Source: Galaxea fascicularis | Lineage: Eukaryota; Cnidaria; Anthozoa; Scleractinia; Euphylliidae | Assembly (NCBI GenBank): GCA_948470475.1 | Contig: OX419336.1 | Coordinates: forward strand, 28,228,005 to 28,292,004 | Direction: 5' to 3' | DNA length: 64,000 bases | In this document: piece by piece, positions 33,107-46,600 of the stretch | How positions within the stretch are numbered: the first letter of the stretch is position 1 | Layout: each line of letters begins with the position of its first letter | Notes under the pieces: generated by a model | Seen by the model: the letters and a program-made list of their open reading frames with translations, nothing else | What the model was told of the DNA's origin: nothing | The model's database searches: none | Made by a program: the position numbers and the translations under genes

Positions 33107-34018
33107 TTACAATGGTCCCGCGAGAAACAGAGAACAGGGCTTATTCAAAATTATGAGGGGCAAGCAAAGTGGATCATGGAAAATGACAAATAGTACTACC
33201 GATGGGGATACTGTACCGTTCATTCTGCTCCTGATAAGAGAATGAACAGAATACAGTTACAGATTACTACCCTTCAGGTGGAAGTCTGGTCCATAACCTC
33301 GGTCCAAGCAGAGTCTTCTGCGGGTTGGTCTTTCGGTGATCAATTCTGTCAAGAGTGTTCAGTTTTGAGAAGAAGCGACGTGTTAGCAAATTTCATTCCG
33401 CCAGAAAGGAAAGGGCGCTTTTTCTGTGAGAATACCAGATCAACGTCGACCACCGCACAGGTCTTCTAAAAGTCTCTCTTTAATGATATTCGGAATATCA
33501 CATATCGAATGGCTTTTTACAAATATTTTGTGAGGCTAAGACGACAAAGAAACTATTACAGACAGAAGTAAAAGCCAGACAGTTAAAAAATGAACGGTAA
33601 ACCAACGAAAAACCCTGAAGAACGACACCAATTTTCTGTACAACAGGACCTCGGTAGCACCTCCCAAACCCACATGAACAACAACTAACAGTTCGCGTTT
33701 TTTTCGCCGCTGAAGAGGGAAAAGGAAATCCAGTGTTTGTACGAGTTCAAGACCAACAGTATTCCCCCTACACAGAAGTGGTGATAGATTTAAAATCAGC
33801 GCGTACGCGCGCAATGGCTTTTCTCTCACGCGTTACTTCCGCGCGAGAAGCACAACTCGCATTCGTTGGCGTGTTGAATCTGCGACCAGCCTTAAGAACA
33901 GAAGGATTCTCTGCAGCACATAATCATACAGTTTAAATCCTAAAATATCCACTCGTTTTGCCCTTTGATTTCATTCAAATTTTACCATAGTACTCCACGT
34001 TTTCCTTCTAGCAATAGC

Positions 34019-34380
34019 GAGTTTTAGCAACTAGGACGGGAACGGCAACGAGAACGCCACAAAACAATAGACTTAATGAACAAAAACAATCGCTTTGCAC
34101 GTGCGTTTTACAGTTTTGTACATTTCTTTGCCGTACTCTGCAAAACAACAACGTGAAATGACCAAATTTTATGTTTTCTCGAGTACGTGAGCGCATGGCG
34201 GCAAAGTTTCCTTTCTTTTTCCTTGCTTTAACACCGTTCATAGTAATTTAGTTCCTTGACAGTTCGTCAGCATTATCCAAGTTATACAAATTTCAATAAT
34301 TGTGAAAGCGTCACAGAAACGAGAAGTTATATTTTGAAATGACGTTTTCGTTGCCGTCGCCGTCGTAGTTGCTAAAACTC
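34019..34380. mobile_element. MITE with 'gagttttagcaact' ends
   Basis: The left 'gagttttagcaactaggacg' matches the complement of the right end 'gagttttagcaactacgacg'. The match continues through 'gcaacgagaacg' versus 'gcaacgaaaacg', giving imperfect arms of about 35 bp and a 362 bp element. It is non-coding and sits between the STK33-like and CNOT2 genes, close to the CNOT2 3' end. Confidence 0.65.
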
Positions 34381-34649
34381 CTTAATATAGTTTTAATACT
34401 CGTCAAAATTAAAAAAAAAACATGATTAATTCTAAGAACGGAGGAGTTACTCAACTGGAGCTTTTCTTCGATAAATTGAAAAATCAGACGCTTGTCGAGC
34501 AAGGTTTTGAGAAGTTAGGGCTCAAAGATCAAATAATTCAGAGGGCAGCATATCCGACACAAACTCCCCATACAAACACTGTTTATCCGATCCCGGTCAT
34601 TAAAAGCAGTGAGAAAAGCACGAGCTGGTGTTGATACAAGAAAAATGAA

Positions 34650-37600
34650 CTATTGTGCAGACACAGCTTGCAGTGTGGGTTTGTCTTCAAGCTTGTCGTA
34701 TTCCAAGTGAAATTCTTTCGCCACCTTTCTCCACGTCGTGCAATCGAAGAAGTAGTATGTTCCGCGTTCATACGACCCCGTTTTCAGTTGAGGTTCCACA
34801 CCAGGTGCACGTGTTAGCCACAATCTTTCTTCTTTGTGGTACCGCCAGTCACGTGAGTACCTGAACAGGAAGACCAATCAGGTTTGACACGGTCAGAAGG
34901 GAAACCCTATAGCATGTGTTTTGAGTTGTAAAAGAGCGGCGGCCTAAGTTGTGCGCAAGCGTCGTATCGTACCGTGAGACAAACTTCGCTAAAAACCTGA
35001 GTAAATCAGTTTGCAATCAACCTGAACAAATTTAATGGCTGTTAGGATAGACAAACAGCAACAACACAAAACAAATCTAACGGAAAGCGCTCGAACGTTC
35101 TTCGGCTGCACCTTGTTGGGTGAAAAATAAACACCAAATCATGAGAGTTTGAGTTATGTATATGAAATAAAACATATATGCGACTTTCACGTGTACGACA
35201 TCGATTTCACTTTTGCAATCCGATCACCTGATTCAGAATTTGGTCATCTCGATCAAACATGGCAATGATATCAAAAGTCTTACCATTATCTAATAAAACG
35301 GTTTTGAGGAAAAGGATTAACTGTTGCACTGGATGCGCCTATCTCTCCGAAGTGTTTATGTATCTGCAAGTACTTACAGTTCTGCAGCGGCAGCCAACTG
35401 AAGAATATCTCCCCCATTCGTGTAGTAAAGATAGAATAGCAAGTCCTCACTGTAACGACTTAGTTTTATAGGAGCAAGCTGAAAGTGAAACGGAAGTAAC
35501 CACATATAAGTAACTATTGGTTAAACTCTAAGCCAATTGAAGTATCCTCGGTTTTCATCAACAAATTAATTACGTTTGCACGCACGAATAACACTATACA
35601 AGGGACTTGCAATCGTCCCGAGAGAAATTGAAAACAATGTTTATCCACAATTTTGGGGAGCAAACAAAGTGTATTATCGGAATGTGGAAGTGGTGAATAG
35701 AGAAACAACTTGGAACGATTTGTAACTCAGTAGTACTCGTCAGAACAAGGTTATACCGAAAATAATTTTCAGATAATTACAAGACTTCGTATGGATAAAT
35801 ATGGCAGCCGCGGTAGTCCGCCTCAAGATTGTGGGTGACACTTTGACACTATGACATATTGACACTCTGACAATATCATAAGTGAAAATTGAAAAGTACA
35901 TTGAAAATACTGGTTTTATGACATTTTGAGAAAAATCAGTATCCCTTGGGCTGCCACGATATGCTGTATTTGTGAATGAAAGTAATATATCAGCACGGAA
36001 TTTTTGTTGAAGATTTATCTCACTGGTAAGTAGAAAATATTGAGAGGAGCTTTGTGGTGTCCTTAGCTTAAGTTTTAGAATTTTGGTGACATCACAGGAA
36101 AACCATCAATTGGAGGGTAGGTGTCAATGAGAGGAAGCAGCAACCCCTTCATGAGGTCACCATGGCAACCTGGCCACAACCGACCTTCAGACACCTGTCA
36201 ACACAGCACTGAAACACTGTGTGCAACATATACTTACCCATTCACAATCAGCAAAGCAGTGAAAAGCAAAGAACATGGCGACGCCCCTGAAATCTCCCTG
36301 GATCCCCCCCCACAAATAGGTGTAACCGCTGGCAGCTTTGCCTTGATTTTAGCTTTGCCTAAATTCCATTTAGATTCATTAAAATTAAGGGTGACAAGTT
36401 TTACCTTATCCCTAATGAACGAATTTATTCGGTATTCCGACGGTACGTGGTAATCTGTGAAAGAAGAAGAAAAAAATAACTACGAGAGTTTGTAAAATAG
36501 ACCCCGTGTCGCAGTTAAGAGAAAAACGTTACTGGCTGTGTTGAACACCTGTAACGTCTTACCTATTTCATGTGGTCTACAAGGACTATCCGCAAAGGGA
36601 GAACCAAACGTATGATATAGACTCCTACAAGAGAAGGAAAGAGCTTTTAAAAATAGTTTTTAATAAAGCTGGTTCTGTAAACAACTAAGCGCCTTTTCAT
36701 TAGTAGCTATTGTCTTTTTTCTTTTCAAGAATGTTCGTTAGTTCGTTGTGCGTGTGGAATGTAGTTCAGCGTTCAATCAAGTAATTTATTGTAATTCAAA
36801 GAGGACAGACCACGATCTCACTTGCGGCTCCTATAGATATCTATTTGCCGTAACCGTTCATCAGTAGGATGCCTAAAATGCGTGCAATTCCACAATTGGT
36901 TTCGGCTCCATCAAATCCTATACCAATTGTAGAACATTTTAGGTGGAGCCACCCACGATGTGAGCACAGTTACCGACAAGAAATGTTAATAAGGAAAACA
37001 ACGTAATACAAATGTGATCTGTAAACCGTTAAATTACGCTAAACCGTTAAATTTCAAACTAAGGACACGTGCCAACTGAATGAGCGAAATGCACGCGCAT
37101 CAGTCACACAAGAAAAAGAGCGCGAGCGCACGTCGAAATCCAGTGAGTGGATTCAGAAGCAGTGTGTATTTGGCAACTTGCATCACCAACTAAGAAGATA
37201 AAACATTAATTACAAGTAAGCAAAGGATACATCGATGAGCTACGATGCTTTTTAATCACGAAGTGCCGTTCTTAAGTCTCGTGATGTAACGTTATATTTT
37301 ATCATTGTTGCACAATGACGTTTGAAGAATTTATTAGTCGATTTGACGAGTAGCGTAGATTTGAAGCCTTGTTTTTGAAGACGGGAGGATAGGCTACGGA
37401 GTCTGCGCAAAAAGTCTAACTTGGATGTACAAATCCTAGCATATCTCACCAATTGAGATAGGTAAACACCATACGCCGGACGGGCAGGGATGTTACTGTC
37501 CATGAAAGGAAAATTAACAATCCGGAAGTCGAAGTCTTCTCTTTTGTCGTATACGCCGATGTGAAAAGGCGCGCTGCTGTCTCCATGACTGATTCTTGTG

Positions 37601-40600
37601 TCCAAATAACACACCTCTGTTGAATTGAGGGTAGTGTCCTTGAGTTCCAGCTCCGACGGATAAATTTCACGAATGGAATTTCCGAAGTTGTCGTTGTTGA
37701 CGCTAAATAGATCGTCGATGTAACGAAAGGTATTGCTAAATTCAACAGCTTTTGGCATGTCTTCTTTCATAGTTTTAAGCATGAAATCGTACTCGAAAGT
37801 GTGGAGAAACAGGTCAGCCAATAGAGGCGCACTGTTAGTGCCCATTGGTATACCAATAACTTGCCGAAAAACTGAGTTTCCGAAGCGGACGTATAATATA
37901 TTCGTTTTTAGTATTTAAGCCCATGTAATCGTTTTCAGTGTCCTTTTCACGTTTCGCTGTCGAGGAGTTACGTTTGCCTGAGAGCAGTTACGCTTTAGCG
38001 CAGTTATCTAAATCTATATCGCCGAATTCAGTGCAGTTTTCTCACCCAGCTACTAACAAATTTTTAACCGCTTACAACCGTCTACTACATCTTCTTTCAG
38101 CAACTACTGTTATCGTAACAACCTGAGACTATTAAAGCGCGTTCGAAAACCATGCTGGAGTGTTTCTCTCCCCTGTGGAAGCTTCAGGTTCCATTGAGCC
38201 TCTACAAAGCATAATTCATTTTTTACTTCGGAAAATTAAGGGGAACAGGTACATCAAAGCTCTAACAGTGACCACCGCCTAATGTGGCTATTTCAGCTAA
38301 TACACAGGTTAATACACGAAATGTCTTGATGTTTAACCAAATTCTCTTAACTAGTACTATAAGAAATATGAGAATAATAGTTAAGAGAATAAGCATATTG
38401 ATCTAAAGGCTGAAAGGGTTAATGATTTCTACTTACTCTGGGGAGTTTAGGTTAAGTCCTAACGTCGTAAGATCGCTGTGGAAATGAAAGATATACAGTG
38501 TTGCTACTTTAGTATGAGTTACATTTCAAAAGACAATAAGTTCGTCCTGGTAAAATAGACTAAAGTCGATTCATTTTGAAACTATTTGCAGGGTATGATA
38601 TCTAGAAACCAAACATTTATCGTAACGTTATGTTTTTGAACAAGGTATTTCACGCTGCATATCAACTCTCCAACAAAACCTACATGTTGTGTAAGTTCAA
38701 AGTTTCAAAGTGCACTGGGAAAGTTGGGAAAATTGGGGCTAGGCAAGAATGTGGTAGAGGGTTTTTCCTAATGAACAGTAACACTGTATAACACTATAAT
38801 GTGCACAAATGTACACAATAACACTGTCCGTTATAGACTTGAATAATTTTTTCATTATCGTTTGCAAAACAACAGCGTGAACTATAACAACCTTTAACGC
38901 AAACACAACAAGGTAAATTAAGCTTTGTTTTCCATAAACTTCATGGCTGCCCATCAACTTTATCTCATACGATGACATAGCTTAATTGCGCAGGCAGAAT
39001 GAGCTGGAGCAGTTTACTTTCAAGTGATGCTCTCACTGCCGATGTTATCGGAGCTGGGAAAGTTCTTTTTGGGATCCACAGGACACAGCAGCAGACTATA
39101 CTGACCTTCCGAGCGCTAGCGTGACGAGATTCGGTTCCGTTTCCGCCGCCCTGATGAATGTTAACAGTCCTATCATTCCAAACTGGTCAATGACCATGCC
39201 TTTCGGGATATTCGAGATCATACCTGACACGACAACAAAACAAAAACACGCTGAAGAAAAAGGAAAGCGAGCTAAAACCGGTGATGGAAACTGGACTGAA
39301 AAGGCAACATTTCCAAGAGGGCAATTAATTTCAATATTATAAGCTAAACGGATTACACGACCCAACGGATCGAATCAAAGTACAACAACTCTCCAACTAC
39401 TCGACTATGGCTCACAAGTCATGTACCCCAAATGGAACAATTCGTCAAGGTTGTGGCTTAAGACTCCGTATTAACCCTTAAACTGGCTCCCAGACGTGAT
39501 TAGAATGTAACTTCTCTTTATAAGATCAATACATTGTCCAGCAGAGAAGTGATGAGAATAGACACATTTATCAGCCAGAGGGTGTTATCTTGATGTAACC
39601 CCAAATTCTCTTAACTAATGTACAAGGAACTGAACGGCAGCTAGAAAGGAGAGTTAATAATCAGATCTGGGGAGGCTGATTAACGTTCAGACACGAAACA
39701 GATCATGCTATCATCTGCTCACCTGATGGTGACGTCTGGATTCCTCGTGGCGGTTGTTTGTGATTTGACGAGTTTGACTTGGAGTCTGCCGCTGCAAATC
39801 TGAAAAAAGAAAACACGGTTTGCTCCGATTCATTGCAGCTTCAGATACAAACAGAACTCTTTAAGAGCAAGGCGTGGCAAAAGTTCAAGCTTGTCATGAG
39901 CACTACAAGTATTGCCACAGTTGCAGCTCCCTCGTTAAACAGACTTTCAGGAAAACGAAGAAACTGTCCGGCAAAATTCGTCAAAATGGCACATTCAGTA
40001 AAGAGTATGCGCCTTTGAGGAGGAATTTAAAGGACAGGCGTGGACCTGTCCTAAGCAGCAGTTACATTGGCAGTGCGTGCGAGGCAGGAGACACGCGTTT
40101 GCTCCCACGTACTCGCAGCTCAGACTCGCACCCCGTTCTTCTGAAGCGTCTACTGCTCAGGCTAGCTCAAATGGAAAGTGCTTAAGGTTCAAACTGTACG
40201 ACAATTACCTCGCGTCTTTTGCAACATCTTTCAATGCCTGTTCGTACGAAGCACCTCCTCTGAGATCTGAAATTATCAACAGAAAAAGAGATCAAATTTA
40301 AATTTTCTATAAAAATGGAGAACAGAAATAAATCAGTGAATGATGCATATGAAAGAAATCATATGTGAACTGCGGATATGAAATCAAATGAAGAATGATC
40401 GTCGCAGTTGTAAAAATTGCGATCATAACTGCGACGATCATTCTTAATTTGAGACATAAATCAATTCTAATCAAATTTCCTGGCTATCACCGATTTCCAA
40501 TGCCGATTTAATACATTGGCAAAGATTGGTGGATTTGTATGAATAGTCTTAAGGTGCTGAATTCATCCGTAAGACAAAAGACGAAACTTAACCTGTTCCC

Positions 40601-43600
40601 GGAAATATGCTAGAGCTTGCGTTCATGACCTGGAAAAGAAATATGTTGGCATTTACTTAACACGTTGATGACAAACAAATAAGGTGTGTCGTGTGAAGAA
40701 AGTGTCATAAAAAGAGGAAGTGCAAACAACGTACTTGTTGTTTGGAAGGATCTTGCGCCGTCGAACTTTCTGTACTGTTTTCTGGATAATCAAGAAAAAA
40801 CAAAATTACATTACAATTGCCAAACCAATTAATCATTGAATAATCAGTGGTACTACTTTGAATTTTCATAGAGACTGTTTAAGGTGACACTGACTGATGT
40901 AGAGCAGAAGCAGAAGACATCATCAGAGTTAGGTGATAACAACAGTATTTCCTCAGACAAATGCCCTGGAGACTAATTTCAAATTGAGTATGATTTTCTT
41001 TTAGAAAATAAATTTAGCACGTTTGCGCACAACAAAACGCAACCGTGTTTCAGTCAGAATTACCCTCTATCATTTCTAACTTCTTTTCACCTGCTCACTT
41101 CTGATTTGGTTCGATAAGTTTAGAAACAGTTTAAATGTGGCTAAATGCAATTTAAGCGAGGTTAAACAAGAGCCAATGCTGCCAGCGGCCTTCCTCATTT
41201 GTGCAAGCAATCTACGGGGTGGGCATCCGTGGAATTTTGCAGGGAGGGATTACATGTGTTAGGCTTTGAGCGAATACGGTGGATCATCTCTTGCCAATTC
41301 ATTCAGCCGTTGCGAATCGTTGCAGATTAATTCAGCCTTTGCTTAGTTCTTTGAGCAAATTTTTGGGGTTTCTAGTCCCGTTCCCTCCCGCCCGTTTCTG
41401 GTCAAAGTTGGTAAGTATTCTGCTGAAGTTCTTTCAGTGTGACGGTGCCTGTTGGCGGCTGCTCATTGGGGTGGTTCCCGCTCGCACGGTTGCCATGGTT
41501 ACCTCCTTGCTGTGCCTTGAATTGCTTGGGATGCCGCCAAACTATGGCACCAACTCCCAAGCTCATCAATTGGCGCTGAGCTTAAACCAATTTAACAGTC
41601 GAAAATTGATATTTAACAGTTCTTCTTTCATTCACATAGCCACAAACAAAATTTAATTTAGAACCCTTCGATTTGAGATCATTCTAAAACGAGGGTACTC
41701 TTGGCAGGGAGCACTCATGAGAAAAAACTAACGCAGTACCTGACTTGAAAGTATTTGAACCTGGAAGAGCTGGGAAATCTTCATTGTGGATTGAAAAGTC
41801 TGGTGGAGGTTCCGCAGGTTTAGATACCACACCATAGCTAGGTCTGCTTGCCAGGCTACTGGGGGGTGCACTAACACCACCTATACTGTCCAAACGTGCC
41901 ACACCCTCAACACGATTCAAGCTCTCCAGGCGGCTTCTGTTTGCTAATGCAGGGAATTCAGACAGGTCCAAACCACTAGACCCACCGGGTGAAGCATCAG
42001 ACAAACCTGTGTGATGACATTGGGAACGAGACATCTTAATGCTGAAAATGACTTCTAAGATTCAGAACAAAACAGTATTAAGCTGTGCTCTGTATACCAA
42101 TTGTGATTTGACGCTTTTAATTTTGACTGAAAAAATAAAAGCTCTCTATTGAAGTATTTCTCTTAATGTAGAAAATACAGTGTACTTTTCCTCTACTCAA
42201 CAAAGGTCGCCTGCTGAAATCTTACCAACAGATATGAAACTGTAGATCAACCCTGAACGGCACAAAAGACTACATACAATCTGCTACAACAATGCTAAAA
42301 CACTGAAATGCTGTAACAGTTGATGAGCAGTCAAAAAATATATATTGAACGTTATTTATAGCTAGCCTTATGCTTATGAACACACACCTTGACCAGCTGC
42401 CGAGAAGATATGCCGAAGTGATTTTGGTGAATCTGGAGCACCTGCGTGAAGAATTCATGTAATGTAAGAGCAACAACCTACAAGGCTTTGTATCTACGTT
42501 GTTTCAGTTTAAATGTTCTGATGTGATTATAGCATTATTCCCACCAGCATGAGCAGCACTTAATATCAAACAAAATGATCACAAAAGATGGAATGCCCTA
42601 CGGTGATTGAGCAGATTCTCCCAATTTATACCACAACAAACAAATGCAAGGAGGCAATGTGGTTGAGTGATAAGAGCACCCAGATTCAAGTCCTGCTCAG
42701 GCTTGGCCAGCCTTGCACATAGCCAACTGGCTCGCCACTTGCCAGTTGAGATTCTGAACACTTTCCTGTTCATTTGAATTATTTGTTTTGAGTATTTGCT
42801 CACCCTCAATAGCTTTGCGCTAAATACACTGACGAGGGAAAATATTGCTGAGCCCACAGCTTAAAAGGTTAAGGGTTAACAGGAGTGACACACTGGTCAG
42901 CAGTAGTTCCAAGGTGCACACACCCACTGATGTCTTGCAGCAAGGGCAATAACATTATTTATTTATAGCTGCATTTGTTGTCTGTTGTGCAGTGCAACAT
43001 TAACCTGTATGGTCTTTTTTCACTTTCTGTTTATTACAAAATCCTACCTGGTGGTGCGAATGCTCCAGAAAAAAGAGGAAGACCAGAGCCACCCATCCCC
43101 TGAGGGGAAGAGATGACAAAATGTTAAATGTTTCAGTGATTGTACTTAAAATGCCCCTAACCCCAAAATATTTTTGTCACTAAAACTAATCTTTGTACCT
43201 GTTCGAAACGCATTGTGGCATTTTCTTTTTTCACCAAACCTTAACTTTTTATAAGCTTGAAAACTGAGCATCATTTGTTTCACGACCGAGTCAGAAGGGG
43301 AGTGGGTCTATTCCTGATTTGACATCACAAACTGATTTTTATTGCATTAACTCTTTGTAAACATGCATGCAAGATTGTGATGTGAAATCAGGAATAGACC
43401 CACTCCCCTTTTGACTCGGTTGTGAAACAAAATTAATGATACTTGGTTTTTCGTAAGTTTTGAAGCCTATAAAAAGGTAGGATTTATTAAAAAAGGAAAA
43501 AAATGCCACAGTGCGTTTCGAACAGCTGCAAAGATTTATGTTAGCGAAAAAAATATGTTGGGGTTAGGGGCACTTTAACAAATACATCTAGATTCCATCT

Positions 43601-46600
43601 GACAATGCATGTGTACGAAACAAGTAAACAAGACTTTGAAAAACATCAGCAGAAGTAAGGGAGAATGAGAAAATGTTGAAAAAGCACTATACACCATTTT
43701 GCTAATTATAATTTTAAAGTGGATTGTGGGTTGATCCAGTCCTATGCAGGGGCAAACAGCCTTTTAGGACATAATTTGAAATTGTAATTTTGACCATTTC
43801 CCCCACGAAGGACTAGATCTACCCAAAATCCACTTGGAACTGGCTATTAATAAAATGGTATAATTATTATTTACCCAAACTAGCTATGACAATAGTCTTG
43901 CTTTAGGTTCCTCACTAAAGGCTGGTTTACACTGTGACATAACCATAAGCATAAGCATATGTAGTGTAAACCTGGACTCAGTAACATAAGGATAAACATA
44001 AGCATTAACAAAAGAAAAGGAATCTTTTCCATTTATGCTTATACTTATGACACTGTATAAACCAGCCTTAAAAGGATAGTTGCTAAAACAGGCAATGAAG
44101 GGTCAATGGTGGACATAACTATGCAGTGCTGGAAACAACAATATTATTGGTCTTCAAGCTTTCAGTCTGTCCAACTTTTGAAAATGTCCTGCCAATTTCA
44201 CATTATCCCCCCCAGACATGATGTCTGAACATGATGTCCAAACAAATTTAAATACAGTTTTCAAAATTCTGTATTGAATTGTTATGCTAATTAATGCCTG
44301 ACAAATTGGTAAAATGTCCAACCAAAAGGAACACTTGAAAGGACATTACCCCTGTATGTCCAGTTATGGAAGAAAAATAATTTCCAGCACTGCTATGTGG
44401 CCATTTGTACGACATTTTTTATTAGGATAGGCACAGCTCACAATTTCAACAATGTCCCACCAAATTAAACCTTAACAACCAAACACCAAATTGCTTGTGC
44501 AGTAGTGTGCATATAGCAGAGTTTGTACCTGAGACGCTCCACCAGTAGACTGGCTTCTTGTAAGACCAAAACTTGACATGGGACCAGGTACAGAACTTGT
44601 ACTAGAACTAATACAACAACATGATAAGCTGGCTGATTGTACAGTAAGTGCACACTCTGAAGGCATTTTCCTTTGTTGAAGTTTTTCTTAAAGTACCTCA
44701 GGCCTACCAACAATGAAGTTGATGCATATTAAAAAAAGTTAAACAGTGACAAGCAAACACAGCTGAATTCTTTGCTTCCAACCTAAAGTTGATATAATCA
44801 AGAAAATATTTCTAGGGAAACGTTGCTGTAAAAAGACTTTATAAAATTCTGTGTATCATGGGAAATCATTTCCGCAGTAGAATTTCATGAAGAACTAAAA
44901 GTCAATAATTTAGTCACCACAATGTTTGTTGTAACTTCTGTATGCAACCTCTGTAGCATGTGCGGCCTGCACCATGTAAATATATTATTCAACATTCATC
45001 ATTCAACCTTGCCCACGCCAACAGCTATTACTACTATCAAAACATGTTTTAAAATGCTATGGCATTTTTCTGTATTGTGTACATTTGTTGTGAGGATGTG
45101 GTTGTGATGGTGCAAGCTACACTATCAATGGTGTATGCGTGTGGTAATTGCATGAATAACAATTACTAATAATTATGAATTTTGCTGTAAAAAGTATCAT
45201 CATGTGAAATTGCATCATTAGTAAGCTAATGTTAAGCTCCACTTAATTCTGCTTTCACAGAAAAGATGAGGAATGCATGCAGTTACAAAAAACAGAAATG
45301 AAGACGACTGGCTGATACCCTTATGTTAAGTAACTGTGTGTAATCTTACATATTGTGTATGCAAATCAAAGCCATATACAAGCTTTTTATAAAACAGTTT
45401 CGGTAAAACTTAATGCGCACAGAAAGATTGAGGGCATGTTGTTACTTCTAGCAGAAGCTAACCAGGATCTACTAACTTAATCAATGTAAAAAGGGGAAGT
45501 TCAATATTTTACAGTTTTGTTTTTTGTTCAACATTTCAACCATCAACCATACCCCCCTAAGTTAAAGCCTCTTGGCTGATGCGTTTGTTGCTGCTGGGGT
45601 GCCTGTGGTGGTGTCATTCCGATTGCAGGTATTGGTGAACTTCTGGATGAGCCACTAAATGTTATGAGGGATATAAACAAGGGTAGAATATAAATATATA
45701 TAAACTGGTTGAAATTCGTAATGATCCAAACATTTTAATTAAAAGATGTTTTCTTGTCTCATCGTTATCATCATTAAGCTACTTATTTTAGGTCAGTCAA
45801 GTACTTACTTTAGCAGTTCATTAGAATATGTTTAAATGAAACCAATGATATCAGTATTCCAGTTCATTTTACCGTTTTCATCTAGAAACAGTCATGGTTT
45901 GGTTTACTAAAAAATACAGCGTTTAATTATGAACAACCACATGTCTCCAGCAGAAGAGTCTTACAGTGTACAAACTTGAATACTTCCAGTGCAAATAAAT
46001 CTGATGTCACATTACCTTGATAGAGATGATGGCAAGGATATTGCTCTACTGGTCTTAGGTAGACTATTGAGCCCACTCTGACTGCTGAGATGACCTGGGC
46101 CAGGAGGCATCTGCCCCATCACTCCACGTGGACCCATCGACAAAATACCTCGACTGTAAAAATATGTTTAAACTAGTATAGTGAACACAAGCCTGATAAA
46201 GATGATCACTGACGTTAGCCCTCTAAGCCATAGCAGAAACCAGAACCTAATTTCCCTTTACAGTGTCACCACTTAAGGTGCCTCTAACCGGTTTCAACAC
46301 TTTCAAGAAACTCGCTTATTGGAACGATTTATACTACAACACTGTATCACGTATTAGCAATGTTGTGGTTCCATATGAAACAGCAATTATTGCTGAATAA
46401 AAAGCGGTCATTATTGTAATGCAAGACGTAACCATGGAAATGGGAACACCTTGTAAAAACAGCCTATATTTTGCCTTTAGTTGCTCATATCTCCAAAACG
46501 AAGTTGGTGACCCCCATTTTTTATTGCTCGAAAGTGATTAACAGACCTGGATTAAACTTTTTGCAAAGTTTAAAAAAATTCTGTGGAGCAGATTCAGAGC

